The notes under the pieces were generated by a model, which had not been told where the DNA came from, did no database searches, and saw nothing but the letters and a program-made list of their open reading frames with translations. This document shows positions 1 through 9,700 of a stretch of DNA of 64,000 nucleotides, piece after piece. The position numbers and the translations under genes were made by a program. How positions within the stretch are numbered: position 1 is the stretch's first letter; each line of letters starts with the position of its first letter. The DNA comes from Saccharomycopsis phalli (taxonomy: Eukaryota; Ascomycota; Saccharomycetes; Ascoideales; Saccharomycopsidaceae). The DNA lies in the NCBI GenBank assembly GCA_020342235.1, contig CP073215.1, positions 434,001 to 498,000 of the forward strand, in the 5' to 3' direction.

Positions 1-1661
1 ACTGGCTTATCATTAAAATAGTCGTTGAGGGGTTTCACAATCTGAGAGAATCCTGCAATGAATCGACGGTAATAACCCGCCAACCCCACAAACGATCTAG
101 CTTGAGCCGGTGTTTCTACCACAAAATCTTCGACAGCCGTGATCTTTTCGTTCTCGACAAAGATGCCTGCTGCGGATATTTGATAGCCAAGAAAATTGAC
201 GTTCGTTAGATAAAAGGATGATTTCTTTCGACTCACTACCAAGTTAGCTTTTCGTAATACTTCCATGACTCGGTGGATATGGGTCTGATGACTTCCGACG
301 TCCGGTGAGAAAATAAGAATATCGTCCAAATACACAACGCAGAACTTCTCAAGCGGAACAAGTAATTCATTCATGACCACTTGGAAGGTGGCGGGTGCAT
401 TGCAAAGTCCGAAGGGCATCACATTCCAACCATATTGGCCAAAAGGGGTTACCATTGCTGTCTTATGCCGGTCGTCGGGGTGAATCAGAATCTGGTGGTA
501 TCCACTAACTAAATCTAACTTGGAGTAAATCTTGGAGCCATGGATGTGATCTAACAAATCTTCAATTCGTGGTAGGGGAAATCGGGATTTCACCGTAATC
601 TCATTCAAGCTCCGAAAATCCACACAAAGTCGCTTACTTCCGTTCTTCTTGACAAACAACACAGGGGCTCCGTAGGGAGATGACGTAGGAAATATTCTTT
701 TGCTGTTAATGAGATCTTTTATCTGTTCTTTTAGTTCGGCTCTATTTTCAGGGCTCAACCGGTAAGGCCGCTTATAACTCGGGTTGCTTCCGGGAATAAT
801 GTGGATCCGATGGGTGACTCTATCAAAAGAGGCTCCTCCCGTTTTCATATCTTCACGGATCACATCTTTATACTTTGTCAAAATTTTTATCTCTTCTTTT
901 CTAAGTTTATCCAAGTTAATCTTTTCTTCGTCGCAACGGGATGAACGTACGGTCGATATCTTGGTCTCTTTCTCTATTCTGACCCTGTCCTCAATTTCTC
1001 TTTGTGGTACGTCATAGCCGGCGGAATTACTTTTTATACGGTCCTCTCTCTTAAACCGTTCTGACCAGGAATCGGGAGAAGAGGATTCGGTCGGCGAGGG
1101 GTCAGAGGGGATTCCGGATTTCATCAGCCTCGACCACGTCTCAAACTCGACAATTTGTAAATTATTAATCTTTATCTCATCCTCCGCTCGTTGAGGGAAT
1201 TCATTGTCTTGTTTTGGGTCAAGAGTAACCAAAATCGTGTAGCATTCTGCTGACAGCGATTTTAAGAGGCGATTCGCCTTTCTCGAGCTCATGAGTGTAA
1301 TCAGCCGTTCCGATTCACCGTGTTTTTTAATGATTGGCGCTAGACAATCCCAGTATTGTAAAATAGTGGGTAATCCTATGATACACTCATGCGCGCATTT
1401 CTCTGATACGAGGAATGGGAAGCTAAGTTCCTTACCAGGTTGGGTTTCCCTTGCCTGGAAGGAGCATTGCGCCCATTCATCGACCTGTTCAATAATCCTT
1501 CCTGTTGCGTCAGTGAGTTTGTGTGTACTGGTCGTTCTCTCTGTCTGTATGCCCATCTCTTTTACTAATTCTTTACTCATACATGAGAGAGAGGCACCAG
1601 TGTCAATTAACGTTTTAATCATTCTTCCTTTATATCCTAAAGTTATGTAAACAAAAGTCAT
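1..1661 (-). CDS. Pol (protease and reverse transcriptase), partial, of the Ty3/gypsy element
   Basis: The minus-strand frame starting at 1661 stays open to the left window edge. Near its start it encodes a retropepsin-like core (LIDTGAS). Further in it encodes the reverse transcriptase, with the V-Y-L-D-D-I-L-I-F box at about 308-335 and the downstream LGY.IS region and Y-Y-R-R-F-I motif at roughly 70-210. RNase H and integrase would follow beyond the window. The assignment is firm because the motifs appear in the expected order after Gag. Confidence 0.9.
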   Translation of the reverse strand, partial: MTFVYITLGYKGRMIKTLIDTGASLSCMSKELVKEMGIQTERTTSTHKLTDATGRIIEQVDEWAQCSFQARETQPGKELSFPFLVSEKCAHECIIGLPTILQYWDCLAPIIKKHGESERLITLMSSRKANRLLKSLSAECYTILVTLDPKQDNEFPQRAEDEIKINNLQIVEFETWSRLMKSGIPSDPSPTESSSPDSWSERFKREDRIKSNSAGYDVPQREIEDRVRIEKETKISTVRSSRCDEEKINLDKLRKEEIKILTKYKDVIREDMKTGGASFDRVTHRIHIIPGSNPSYKRPYRLSPENRAELKEQIKDLINSKRIFPTSSPYGAPVLFVKKNGSKRLCVDFRSLNEITVKSRFPLPRIEDLLDHIHGSKIYSKLDLVSGYHQILIHPDDRHKTAMVTPFGQYGWNVMPFGLCNAPATFQVVMNELLVPLEKFCVVYLDDILIFSPDVGSHQTHIHRVMEVLRKANLVVSRKKSSFYLTNVNFLGYQISAAGIFVENEKITAVEDFVVETPAQARSFVGLAGYYRRFIAGFSQIVKPLNDYFNDKP

Positions 1662-2443
1662 GCCTCTGGGTTCTTCTCGTTCTCGAGGTACCAACATTTT
1701 TCCTTTCGGTGACCGATGCGTTTACAGTTGGAGCATTGGGGAGGCGTCAGTGGTCTACTCCGATAGTCTTCCTTTTTACTACGTTTCTCGGTGCGACCCT
1801 GGGACCGCGCCCCATCGTAGGGAGGGTTTCCCGGCCGATACCTTTTCCGATCGTTTCTGACTACTCCCTCCGAACCCAATATTCTTCTTTCGGAGTGGAG
1901 TTTAGTTGCGATCGCAATAGCTTCGTCCAACGTGGCTGGTTTCTCACGGCTGACTAGAATATCAAGTTGAGCGTCGAGGGATAAGAGGTAATGGTCCATA
2001 AGCCCCTTCGGTTCCTCCTCTTCTGGAGGGTAAAGTATTGCAGCGAGATCTCGGAAACGACCGTTAAACTTCTCGAGGGACTGGGGGGAACCCTTAAACT
2101 CTATCCTCTTAAATTCTCTGCGAATTTCTCGTTCGTATTCCGGGCTAATGAACCGAACCTCAAACTCTTTCCAGAAAGCCACATACGATGGCTTCCTGGC
2201 GTTCCTCCGCCAGTACCGATTAAACCAATTTTCCGCTTCCCCGCGCATACAATTGCCAGTAGCCTTGATTTTTGTCTCTTCCGGCCAAGTCGAGCCGACT
2301 GCTCTCTCGCAGGCTGCCCGGAAGTTAATAGCTAGTTCGGACAGACCTACTCCGGTGAAATCCTCAATACGACTGAAATAGTCCGGCTCGCGGGGGCCAA
2401 TCCGACCATTGTCTTCTGAGTTTCCAACTTGGCTCCGCAGCAT
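1658..2443 (-). CDS. Gag (capsid/nucleocapsid) of the Ty3/gypsy element
   Basis: An open frame of 261 codons beginning about 40 bases after the primer-binding site. The middle (about residues 60-150) resembles the retrotransposon Gag capsid domain, with the WF.RYW and EF...F type pattern common in Ty3/gypsy Gag. The C-terminal part is basic and ends with a single zinc knuckle of the form C-x2-C-x4-H-x4-C, starting CSNC. It belongs to the element described at 1-2816 and is not a host gene. The frame is open over its whole length. Confidence 0.9.
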   Translation of the reverse strand: MLRSQVGNSEDNGRIGPREPDYFSRIEDFTGVGLSELAINFRAACERAVGSTWPEETKIKATGNCMRGEAENWFNRYWRRNARKPSYVAFWKEFEVRFISPEYEREIRREFKRIEFKGSPQSLEKFNGRFRDLAAILYPPEEEEPKGLMDHYLLSLDAQLDILVSREKPATLDEAIAIATKLHSERRILGSEGVVRNDRKRYRPGNPPYDGARSQGRTEKRSKKEDYRSRPLTPPQCSNCKRIGHRKEKCWYLENEKNPEA

Positions 2444-2480
2444 ACTAAGTAGTTAGTTTTCCTTGATAATATAACCTTGT

Positions 2481-2490
2481 GGCGCTACCA
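2481..2490 (-). other. Primer-binding site, initiator tRNA-Met type
   Basis: TGGTAGCGCC on the minus strand is the complement of the 3' end of yeast initiator tRNA-Met including its CCA. It starts two bases inside the LTR end, as in Ty1 and Ty3. Confidence 0.88.
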
Positions 2491-2492
2491 AA

Positions 2493-2816
2493 TATAACGA
2501 AATTAGTTCGATGGGTTCGTTATATCACTTATACAATCCAATTAGCAATACAAGATACGCTAACTACAGAATATAAGTTGTAAGTTGATCTCCAAAATCT
2601 TGGTTGTCCTTAACATTGTATTTCCTTCATATTTATACTCTTTCCTAAGTAGGGTAGCCCGATGCTACCTAAGGTAGATAGGCTAACGCTACCTCCCGTA
2701 AGTAGTTGCTGCGCCACTTCTAATTACTTCATCCAATGCCCTCCAGATATCGCGATGCATACCTTCATAACCATATGAGCACGTGACTAAGGGCGTCCTG
2801 ACCTTATCTCGTTACA
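2493..2816 (-). repeat. 5' LTR of the Ty3/gypsy element (324 bp)
   Basis: On the minus strand it begins TGTAACGA and ends TCGTTATA, imperfect inverted termini like those of the other LTRs here. It contains a TATAAATA box near 2630. Its outer 50 or so bases are repeated directly outside the element at 2817-2865, with the two copies offset by 61 bp. Confidence 0.85.
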
Positions 2817-2864
2817 TGCATACCTTCATAACCATATGAGCACGTGACTAAGGGCGTCCTGACC

Positions 2865-3470
2865 TTTCACGTGACAACGTGGTCATGTGAACATGGCACG
2901 TGTTAATGATCTGGTAATGGATGAATGGTTAAGGAGACATGATGATCTCACTTGGACGATAAGGTTAGGTTTACCCTACTTAAGAGAATGATAAATAGAA
3001 AAGAGAACAACATAAACGGGACTGGTATTCTGAGCTCATCTTACAACTTATACATTGTAGTCAACAGACCTTGGGCTGTTGAATAAGGATTATAAGTTGA
3101 CGTACATTAGTGAAATGTACTTATCCTATCAGAGTTCTTGGTCTCGTAACCACGATTATTGATGATGTGGTTGCAACCGGATGAAGCAGTATTACCCTAC
3201 CTATAATGCCTTATAAGAGGGATTTACTGCGCCAAAATATTTAGTTCAGGATTTTATATACAGAATGTATATTACGGTATCGATTGGAACAATGTATAAT
3301 TGTTATAGTAGCTACTGATAGTTCTGTGCTCCGAACCTACAATATTATTTATTTAATATTGTGGGCCGTATTTACGTATTAAGTTTTTCCTTATCATTGA
3401 TCACAGTCTAAGGTTTTTTGTTAGTACATCATAAGTGTTATAACGATTAGCCCGAACTAAATTCGTTATA
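2865..3470 (+). repeat. Solo LTR fossil, family A, split by a family-B LTR
   Basis: This is the reverse complement of the family-A copy at 6150-6413, aligned through most of its length and ending TTCGTTATA at 3470. It is interrupted at 3098-3431 by a family-B LTR. The left end is indistinct because it runs into the duplicated LTR end next to the gypsy element. Old and diverged. Confidence 0.72.
3098..3431 (+). repeat. Solo LTR, family B, copy 1
   Basis: 334 bp from TGACGTACATTAG to TTAGTACATCA (imperfect inverted termini), flanked by the 5-bp duplication taagt (3093-3097 and 3432-3436). It sits inside a family-A LTR, so it is the younger of the two. Copies 2 and 3 at 4133 and 5644 are very similar. 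Confidence 0.88.
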
Positions 3471-3519
3471 AATAATTATTAGGCCCATTACCCTAACGGA
3501 CCTAAAATATTACACAAAA

Positions 3520-3959
3520 TGTAACGGGCAATCCCCGGTACCTCTCCTCTGGAGTATAGAAGGTACACGTGAATGGCACGTGAAGGCATACAACATGCTA
3601 GGATCAACATGAAGAACAACATTCCCTCTGAACATGGTCTAGGCCTTGCGAAGTTACGTCTTCAAGTTACGTACAGCAAGGGTCAGACATGCTCTTTCCT
3701 ATTAAGGCTAAAAGAAGGTCTAGACCGTCCTGAAAAGGATTCTTACGTCTCCACCAGACGCAAGTCGATGGAACACCTCTACCATATAGAATAATATAAA
3801 TAGCGGGGAAACCTGCTATAAGCTTAACTAACTTTGGGAGAAATTCCATCTTAGCTTATTATAACAAACATTATTGTAAGCTTCTTCTATCCCCTCGGAA
3901 TAGTACCTTTATTGAGGTAATACTGAATATCCTGACGATTTGGGATATTGACTATTACA
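3520..3959 (+). repeat. Solo LTR, family C, copy 1, upstream of tRNA-Gly
   Basis: 440 bp from TGTAACGGG to CTATTACA, flanked by the 5-bp duplication caaaa (3515-3519 and 3960-3964). Its right end is 15 bp from the 5' end of tRNA-Gly(UCC). No element family name can be assigned from sequence alone. Terminal TGTAA/TTACA repeats and the position at a tRNA gene suggest a Ty3-like element. Confidence 0.87.
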
Positions 3960-3974
3960 CAAAATTGCAGCAGT

Positions 3975-4046
3975 GGGTGGTTAGTGTAGTGGTTATCATC
4001 TATGCCTTCCAAGCATGGGACCGGGGTTCGATTCTCCGACCACTCA
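3975..4046 (+). tRNA. tRNA-Gly(UCC)
   Basis: 72 nt forming a full cloverleaf. The acceptor stem GGGTGGT pairs with ACCACTC (one G-U), the anticodon loop is CTTCCAA with anticodon TCC, and the T arm CGGGG/CTCCG encloses TTCGATT. A-box (TAGTGTAGTGG) and B-box (GGTTCGATTC) promoters are present, and a run of T follows the gene as a Pol III terminator. It decodes GGA. Confidence 0.93.
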
Positions 4047-4132
4047 TTTTTAACAAAGTTATTTTGTTAATAGTAGTTTGATGATATAGTAGAATGCAAT
4101 AAAGTAGTAAAATGCTTAACTGTATTGGTTAC

Positions 4133-4467
4133 TGATGTACTAACAAAAAACCTTAGACTGTAATCAATCATAAGGAAAAACTTAATACGTAAATACGGCC
4201 CACAATATTAAATAAATAATATTGTAGGTTCGGAGCACAGAACTATCAGTAGCTACTACAACAATTATACATTGTTCCAATCGATACCGTAATATACATT
4301 CTGTATATAAAATCCTGAACTAAATTACTTGGAGGCAGTAAAGCCCTTCTATAAGGTATTATAGGTAGGGTAATACTGCTCCATCCGGTTGTAACCACAT
4401 CATCAATAATCGTGGTTACGAGACCAAGAACTCTGATAGGATAAGTACATTTCACTAATGTACGTCA
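4133..4467 (-). repeat. Solo LTR, family B, copy 2
   Basis: 335 bp, inverted relative to copies 1 and 3, from TGATGTACTAA to GTACGTCA, with the 5-bp duplication gttac on both sides (4128-4132 and 4468-4472). It lies about 87 bp downstream of tRNA-Gly(UCC). Confidence 0.88.
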
Positions 4468-4519
4468 GTTACAAGCTTCCTTTTTAGTTGAACGCATACA
4501 TTTATCCCCCATTCAATGA

Positions 4520-4810
4520 GTTTTCTCTCGATTCCAATTTGGTGGCACCGGCCTTAGTTGAAATGTTAGGTAGGGTAATAATATACCGCCCAGATGCAAC
4601 TACAATGACGTACTTAGTGTTGTCTCTTCTCTGATGGGGACCTTGCACTAGTATTAATAAATAAATAATAAGTAGTAGTAGTGAGCTCACTGAGATACGA
4701 GGTATTATTGATAGTACCGGGCTATCTTACAAACGTATACTATATTTATTTTGAACTAAAGATCTTCAGGTCTAAACTACTATCTTTTATACCTGCATCA
4801 CTCACATATA
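4520..4810. repeat. Dispersed repeat F, copy near tRNA-Gly
   Basis: Shares scattered blocks, in the same order, with 46620-46810: a GACCTTGCACT-type block followed by TAAATAAATA, then AACTAAAGAT and ATCTTTTTATACCT-like blocks. Ends are not definable. It may be a decayed LTR because both copies lie near tRNA genes. Confidence 0.5.
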
Positions 4811-5030
4811 CGTGTCCACTGTGTGGTGGCGGAGTCATATTGCGCATCATCATAGATCGGCGTCTATGCTTCCCATGTTGCTTATTCCACTTGTCACGTG
4901 ACAATATTCTTGTATCATACTTCGTATGACGTCATATTATACTGCAAATCAAGTATTAGAAATAACATATTATTATTCACTGATAATTTATAATTAATTG
5001 CCTACCTAACCATACACAAACACAAAAATA

Positions 5031-5101
5031 TGCGTAAACCGGGAATCGAACCCGGGGCCCATCGATGGCAACGATGAATTTTACCACTAAACCATCCACG
5101 C
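5031..5101 (-). tRNA. tRNA-Gly(GCC)
   Basis: 71 nt. The acceptor stem GCGTGGA pairs with TTTACGC, the D arm carries GGTTTAGTGGTAAAAT, the anticodon loop is TTGCCAT with anticodon GCC, and the T arm CCGGG/CCCGG encloses TTCGATT. It closely matches the yeast major tRNA-Gly and decodes GGC/GGT. A family-C LTR begins 15 bp upstream of its 5' end. Confidence 0.95.
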
Positions 5102-5116
5102 TTGTTTTTACGATTT

Positions 5117-5519
5117 TGTAACGGGCAATCCTCGGTACCTCTTCTCTGGAGTATAGAAGGTACACGTGAATGGCACGTGAATGCATACAACATGCAATGA
5201 ACAACAGGAAGAGGACCGGGACGCTCCGGTGAACAAGGTATAATCCTTGTGAGGGTACGTCTTTAGGTCATGTATATCAAGAGACAGGTATACTCTTTCC
5301 TATTAAGGATAAAGAAGGTCTAGTCCGTCCCAAAAAGGGATTCTGACGCCTTTCCAGACGTAAGTCAATGGCACACCGCCACCATATAGAATAATATAAA
5401 TAGCTGGGAAACCTGCTATAAGCTTAACTCACTTTGGGAAAAATTCCATCTTAGGTTATTATAACAAACATTATTGTAAGCTTCTTCTATCCCTCGGAAT
5501 AGTATTTTATTGAGGTAAT
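5117..5519 (+). repeat. LTR fossil, family C, copy 2, upstream of tRNA-Gly(GCC)
   Basis: Begins TGTAACGGG and aligns with copy 1 (3520) for about 400 bp. At its right side it is interrupted by family-A and family-D LTRs and continues only for a few bases after 6413 before the LINE begins. Broken by these insertions. It starts 15 bp from the 5' end of tRNA-Gly(GCC), with gattt next to it as the probable target duplication. Confidence 0.82.
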
Positions 5520-6145
5520 TATAACAGAATTTATTCAACGCTTCTGTTATAACACTTATATTCAGTTAATCAATAAGATAATAAGAGTAACTACAAATAT
5601 AAGTTGTAAATAGTTCTAAAGTGAACTTAAAATCTCTCATTACTGACGTACATTAGTGAAATGTACTTATCCTATCAGAGTTCTTGGTCTCGTAACCACG
5701 ATTATTGATGATGTGGTTACAACCGGATGGAGCAGTATTACCCTACCTATAATACCTTATAAAAGGGATTTACTGCCTCCAAAATATTTAGTTCAGAATT
5801 TTATATACAGAATATATATTACGGTATCTATTGGAACAATGTATAATTGTTATAGTAGCTACTGATAGTTCTGTGCTCCGAACCTACAATATTATTTATT
5901 TAATATTGTGGGCCGTATTTACGTATTAAGTTTTTCCTTATGATTGATTACAGTCTAAGGTTTTTTGTTAGTACATCAATTACTAACGACTTAAACAGCT
6001 ATTTATACTTTTCCTAAGAATGGATTTGTACTTGTGTAATATGTGGGACATTCCGAACACAATCACAATAGTATTAAGGGACACAATCACAATATCACTG
6101 AGGACACAGTCACGTGGAGAGTAGACTTGACCTTTTCTCGTTACA
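5520..6145 (-). repeat. Solo LTR, family D, copy 1, split by family B
   Basis: On the plus strand it runs TATAACAG to CTCGTTACA with the 5-bp duplication gtaat (5515-5519 and 6146-6150). About 286 bp remain when the family-B insertion at 5644-5978 is removed. Matches 12328-12588. Confidence 0.84.
5644..5978 (+). repeat. Solo LTR, family B, copy 3
   Basis: 335 bp with the same ends as copy 1 and the 5-bp duplication attac (5639-5643 and 5979-5983). Inserted into a family-D LTR, so it is the youngest layer of this nest. Confidence 0.88.
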
Positions 6146-6149
6146 GTAA

Positions 6150-6413
6150 TATAACGAATTTAGTTCGGGCAAATCGTTATAACACTTATAATCCTTATTC
6201 AACAGCCCAAGGCCTGTTGACTACAATGTATAAGTTGTAAGATGAGCTCAGAATACCAGTCCCGTTCATGTTGTTCTCTTTTCTATTTATCATTCTCTTA
6301 AGTAGGGTAAACCTAACCTTATCGTCCACGTGGGATTACCACGTCTCCTTAACCATTCATCCATTACCAAATCATTATCACGTGAAAGGTCCACCTGACC
6401 TTATATCGTTACA
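6150..6413 (-). repeat. Solo LTR, family A
   Basis: On the plus strand TATAACGAAT to ATCGTTACA, 264 bp. The flanks ggtaa (5514-5518, left of the family-D insertion) and agtaa (6414-6418) look like a slightly diverged target duplication, placing it inside family-C copy 2. The reverse complement aligns with 2865-3470. Confidence 0.78.
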
Positions 6414-6424
6414 AGTAATACTGT

Positions 6425-6425
<1 letters not shown>

Positions 6426-6457
<32 letters not shown>
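6426..6457 (-). repeat. (TAA)n simple-repeat tail of the LINE
   Basis: About ten TAA units directly at the LINE's 3' end, in place of a poly(A) tail. Related shorter tails end the fragments at 11857, 30122 and 38640. Confidence 0.85.
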
Positions 6458-6726
6458 TTTATTTAAGGCTATAGCTATACTAGGCTCCCAGGGGAGATTT
6501 ATACTTCGCCGTCTATGACTAAGGACGGTGCTGCTATATAGTCGTCGAAAGAAAACTCTGCAATAGAGATAAAAAACTTTCGACCAGAGCTTGTAAATAT
6601 GTAAGGTAATGAGCATTGGAGGGGCAATGAGTTTTTCGCCTAGATCTTTGGAGGTAACTTTAGCCACCCCCTCCCCAAGGTACTAATTCGGTAGCCCTCC
6701 TAACGTGCTGTAACAAAAAGAGAAAG

Positions 6727-9700
6727 CTACCGGTCCAGCACCGACGAGTAGAATTCTATAAGATTTTTAAGCTTCGCCTTATCTGAGAAGAGGAAGCGAG
6801 CTTGAGTAGCGTTGGTAATTCCTTCAGGAATCTGTGCTTGGGCACGAGAGTCCAATAGTATCGGGCATGTGAAATCGTGAAAAATAGATGGTGCAGCATC
6901 CTCACATCGGCTGCATGATGGGCTCGCTTCGGCATTGAATAAAGTCTTAGTTTTATGTGAGACTAGGCTTTGGCCGCTAAGGAGTTGACTGATTTTGCTT
7001 AGTGCTCGTTTGGGCCCAACTAGTGCTTCTGAAAGTAGTAATGTTGACTTTTCAGTAGTAACTTGGATTGGACCTCGGCGTAGCGTTGTGTAGTGAGTCG
7101 GTAGTTGGATTTCATTGGAGTCAATGAGTTCTTGCCATTCCTTGGTTACTTTTTTCCTTGTAGCTTCTTTTAAAACAGAAATTTTTCTTTGTTTCAGCGG
7201 GGCCATTTGTTGTGTGGCAGTTTCCAGTTCAGTCTGATCTTGAATTAGTTGCTCCGCCCTCTGATTGATTCTTGAGGAGACGTCTTCAAAGGATCGCTGG
7301 TAGGGAATGCTGATGTTGAGGGCCGCGAGTGTCTCTTTGATGAGGGGATACGCGTGGAGTTCATTGTTTGCGACGCCTGATTTAATCTGCGTGTCTATGC
7401 TCTTTTGTATGGGGTTGCTGGGATTGGTATTAGTGAACCATCTGGTGCACTTGTCAATAGCAATTCGTTTGAGTAGAAGTGATAGTGGAAGAGAGCCTGA
7501 CTCAATGTTGAGGATGCCAATTGCAGTTGGTCTTAGCATGCCCAAGGCCAGTCGTAGAGCGGTGTTGTGACATACCTGTATCTTGTTCCTCTGACTCTTG
7601 TTGAGCTTGAAGTAGAAGATCTCTAGTCCGTAGGATATTATCGGGAGCGTGCATGTTTTGAACAAAGTGAGCGTAGTAGTTCCTCTTGTGCCATGTGTAA
7701 CGCGACTGAGTGTTTTAATACGCTCTGTCACTTTTTTGGCGCGGGTAATCGTAGACTTGATGTGTTCTGTGAATCGTAGTCGTTTGTCTAGAGTGATTCC
7801 CAATAGTTTGACCACCTCCGATTCGTCTTTCGTCTGTCCATTTGGAAGGCGTAGGACCGAGCCGGTGGTGTTGGGGTGGAAGCGAATGTATTGTAGCTTT
7901 TTGCCATAGTCGAAACTAGTGTGGTTTTCTCGTGCCCATTGGTGGCAGATCCGTAAGCTCTCCGAGAGGGCCTTCTGAATCGTCTTCTGATTGCCATGCT
8001 TGAAGATAGTGATGTCATCAATGAATCCTATTGCTTGTACTCCATTGTCCGTGAGTCGCTTGTAGAGGTCGTGTGTGTAGATCATGAAAAGGATGGGCGA
8101 GATGGGCGAGCCTTGCGGCACTCCGAACGTTACTGGAATCCACGATTCCGTGAGTTCATTGTTGATTCGGAGCTTTGTCTTCCGGTTAGTTAGGAAGCTG
8201 CTGGTCCAGTTGATTATTTCAGGAGGGGCTCCTACTTGTTTCATTTTGGCTAGGAGTATGGGGTGATTCATGTTGTTAAAGGCACCTTCGATGTCCACCA
8301 ATACTGCCCCAGAGTGGCGGTGTTGGGATGGTAAGGTGCGGATTCCTGCTGTTAACACACGTTGTTCTCTGACTTTTTGAACTTGTTTGTACCGTGACAC
8401 TTCGTTGACTAGAGACATGACCGCGTCTGTCGCGCAGTACCCTGCTCTGCCCCCAAATTGTCCATTTGGTAGCTTGATTGTTGCTGCAAGTCGCTGAGTC
8501 ATGATTGATTCGTAGATTTTTCCCATTATGTTCAAGAGACTAATTGGCCTGTACGCCTTTGCCACGTTATAGTCTGGTTTTCCCGGCTTGGGGATTACCA
8601 CTGTGATGCTTTCCTTCCACTGGTCTGGGCAGATGCCTAGCATTAGGCACGCGTTGAAAATAGCTTCCATTTGGTTCGGAAATGTGTTTCCTTTCCATAG
8701 TTCCCGAATCTGTCCCACTGATATTTGGTCGGGCCCAGGGGCCTTTTTTAGCTTTAAGTAACGAAAGGAATTGTATATCTCCTCTTTTGTAATCAGGTTG
8801 ATAGTGTCAGACGGGACTTCGTGTAGTGTGAACGTGTTCCGTGAGAGTTCTTCCCCTACAGAGATCTGTGGGTAGAAGGTTTCACTAAAGAGCTGAGTTT
8901 GTTCGTTATGCAGCTTGGACATCTTGTGGGTGATGCGGGGGGTGGAGTATTTGAACGCGGTCCAAATTGTAGAGGAGTCCAAGGATTCAAGAAACGAGTT
9001 CCAGCAATCCGCCTTTGCTCTTCCAAGAATCTTGGTGAATTCCTCTAGGGCGTTCCGCCTCTGTGGGTCATTCATTGCCATTTTCCTCATTCTGTCAAAT
9101 GCAGCTTTCACCTCTGGAGTGAACCATCTCTTTGACAAATAACTAACTTTTTTCCTTGGCGTGTGGTCAGCTATAAGCTTCTGGATTCGTTTTGTGAACG
9201 AGTTGGTGACCTTGTTGAGAGCCTGGGGGGACCGGAGTTGAAGCTTCGGCCCTTTGCGGTCTAGCTCTTCGAGTACTTTCAGCCAGTCCGTTTTGGAGTA
9301 ATTAGGGAGCAGTAGAAAGGGGCCTGGGCCCCTAGTGCCCGAAGTTTTTATATTGACCCTAAGGCCATAATGATCGGATCCAAACTGCGTAAGTTTCGTC
9401 AGGGAACTTACCTTCCGAGATAGTGAAGGACTTGCAAAAATGACGTCTAACGTGTTGCCTCTTTGATGTGTAGGTTTATCATACTCATTAAGGCAGGAGA
9501 GATCTCCGAGCTCAATGATGGCGTCAATAGCAGCAGTGTCAGATGTAGCACGTTGGCCCGGTATGATCCGGGAGGTAAAAGATGGGTGTGAGGCATTTAG
9601 GTCGCCCATGATGACCCCTTTAAAGCGGCCGCCACAGGAAACTAGGTGATGCTGGAGAGTCTCAAGGGACTCTGATAGGAGGTGTGCCGCGGATGTTGCC

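Larger units (their letters stand above)
1..2816 (-). mobile_element. Ty3/gypsy LTR retrotransposon, 5' part
   Basis: Reading on the minus strand the order is LTR (2493-2816), two bases, a primer-binding site (2481-2490, TGGTAGCGCC, complementary to the 3' end of initiator tRNA-Met), gag, then pol with protease and reverse transcriptase running off the left edge. The protease carries a DTGA core and the reverse transcriptase a YLDD box. This order, the two-base gap and the tRNA-iMet primer fit Ty3/gypsy (Metaviridae-like) elements. gag and pol lie in different frames and overlap slightly, an arrangement this family normally bridges by programmed frameshifting. The visible part looks whole, so the insertion is probably young. 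The 3' half and second LTR lie outside the window. Confidence 0.93.

Noticed and set aside
4246-5865. 69-codon frames with MKCTYPIRVLGLVTTIIDDV
   Set aside because: They recur because they lie in the family-B LTRs; no evidence of a protein.
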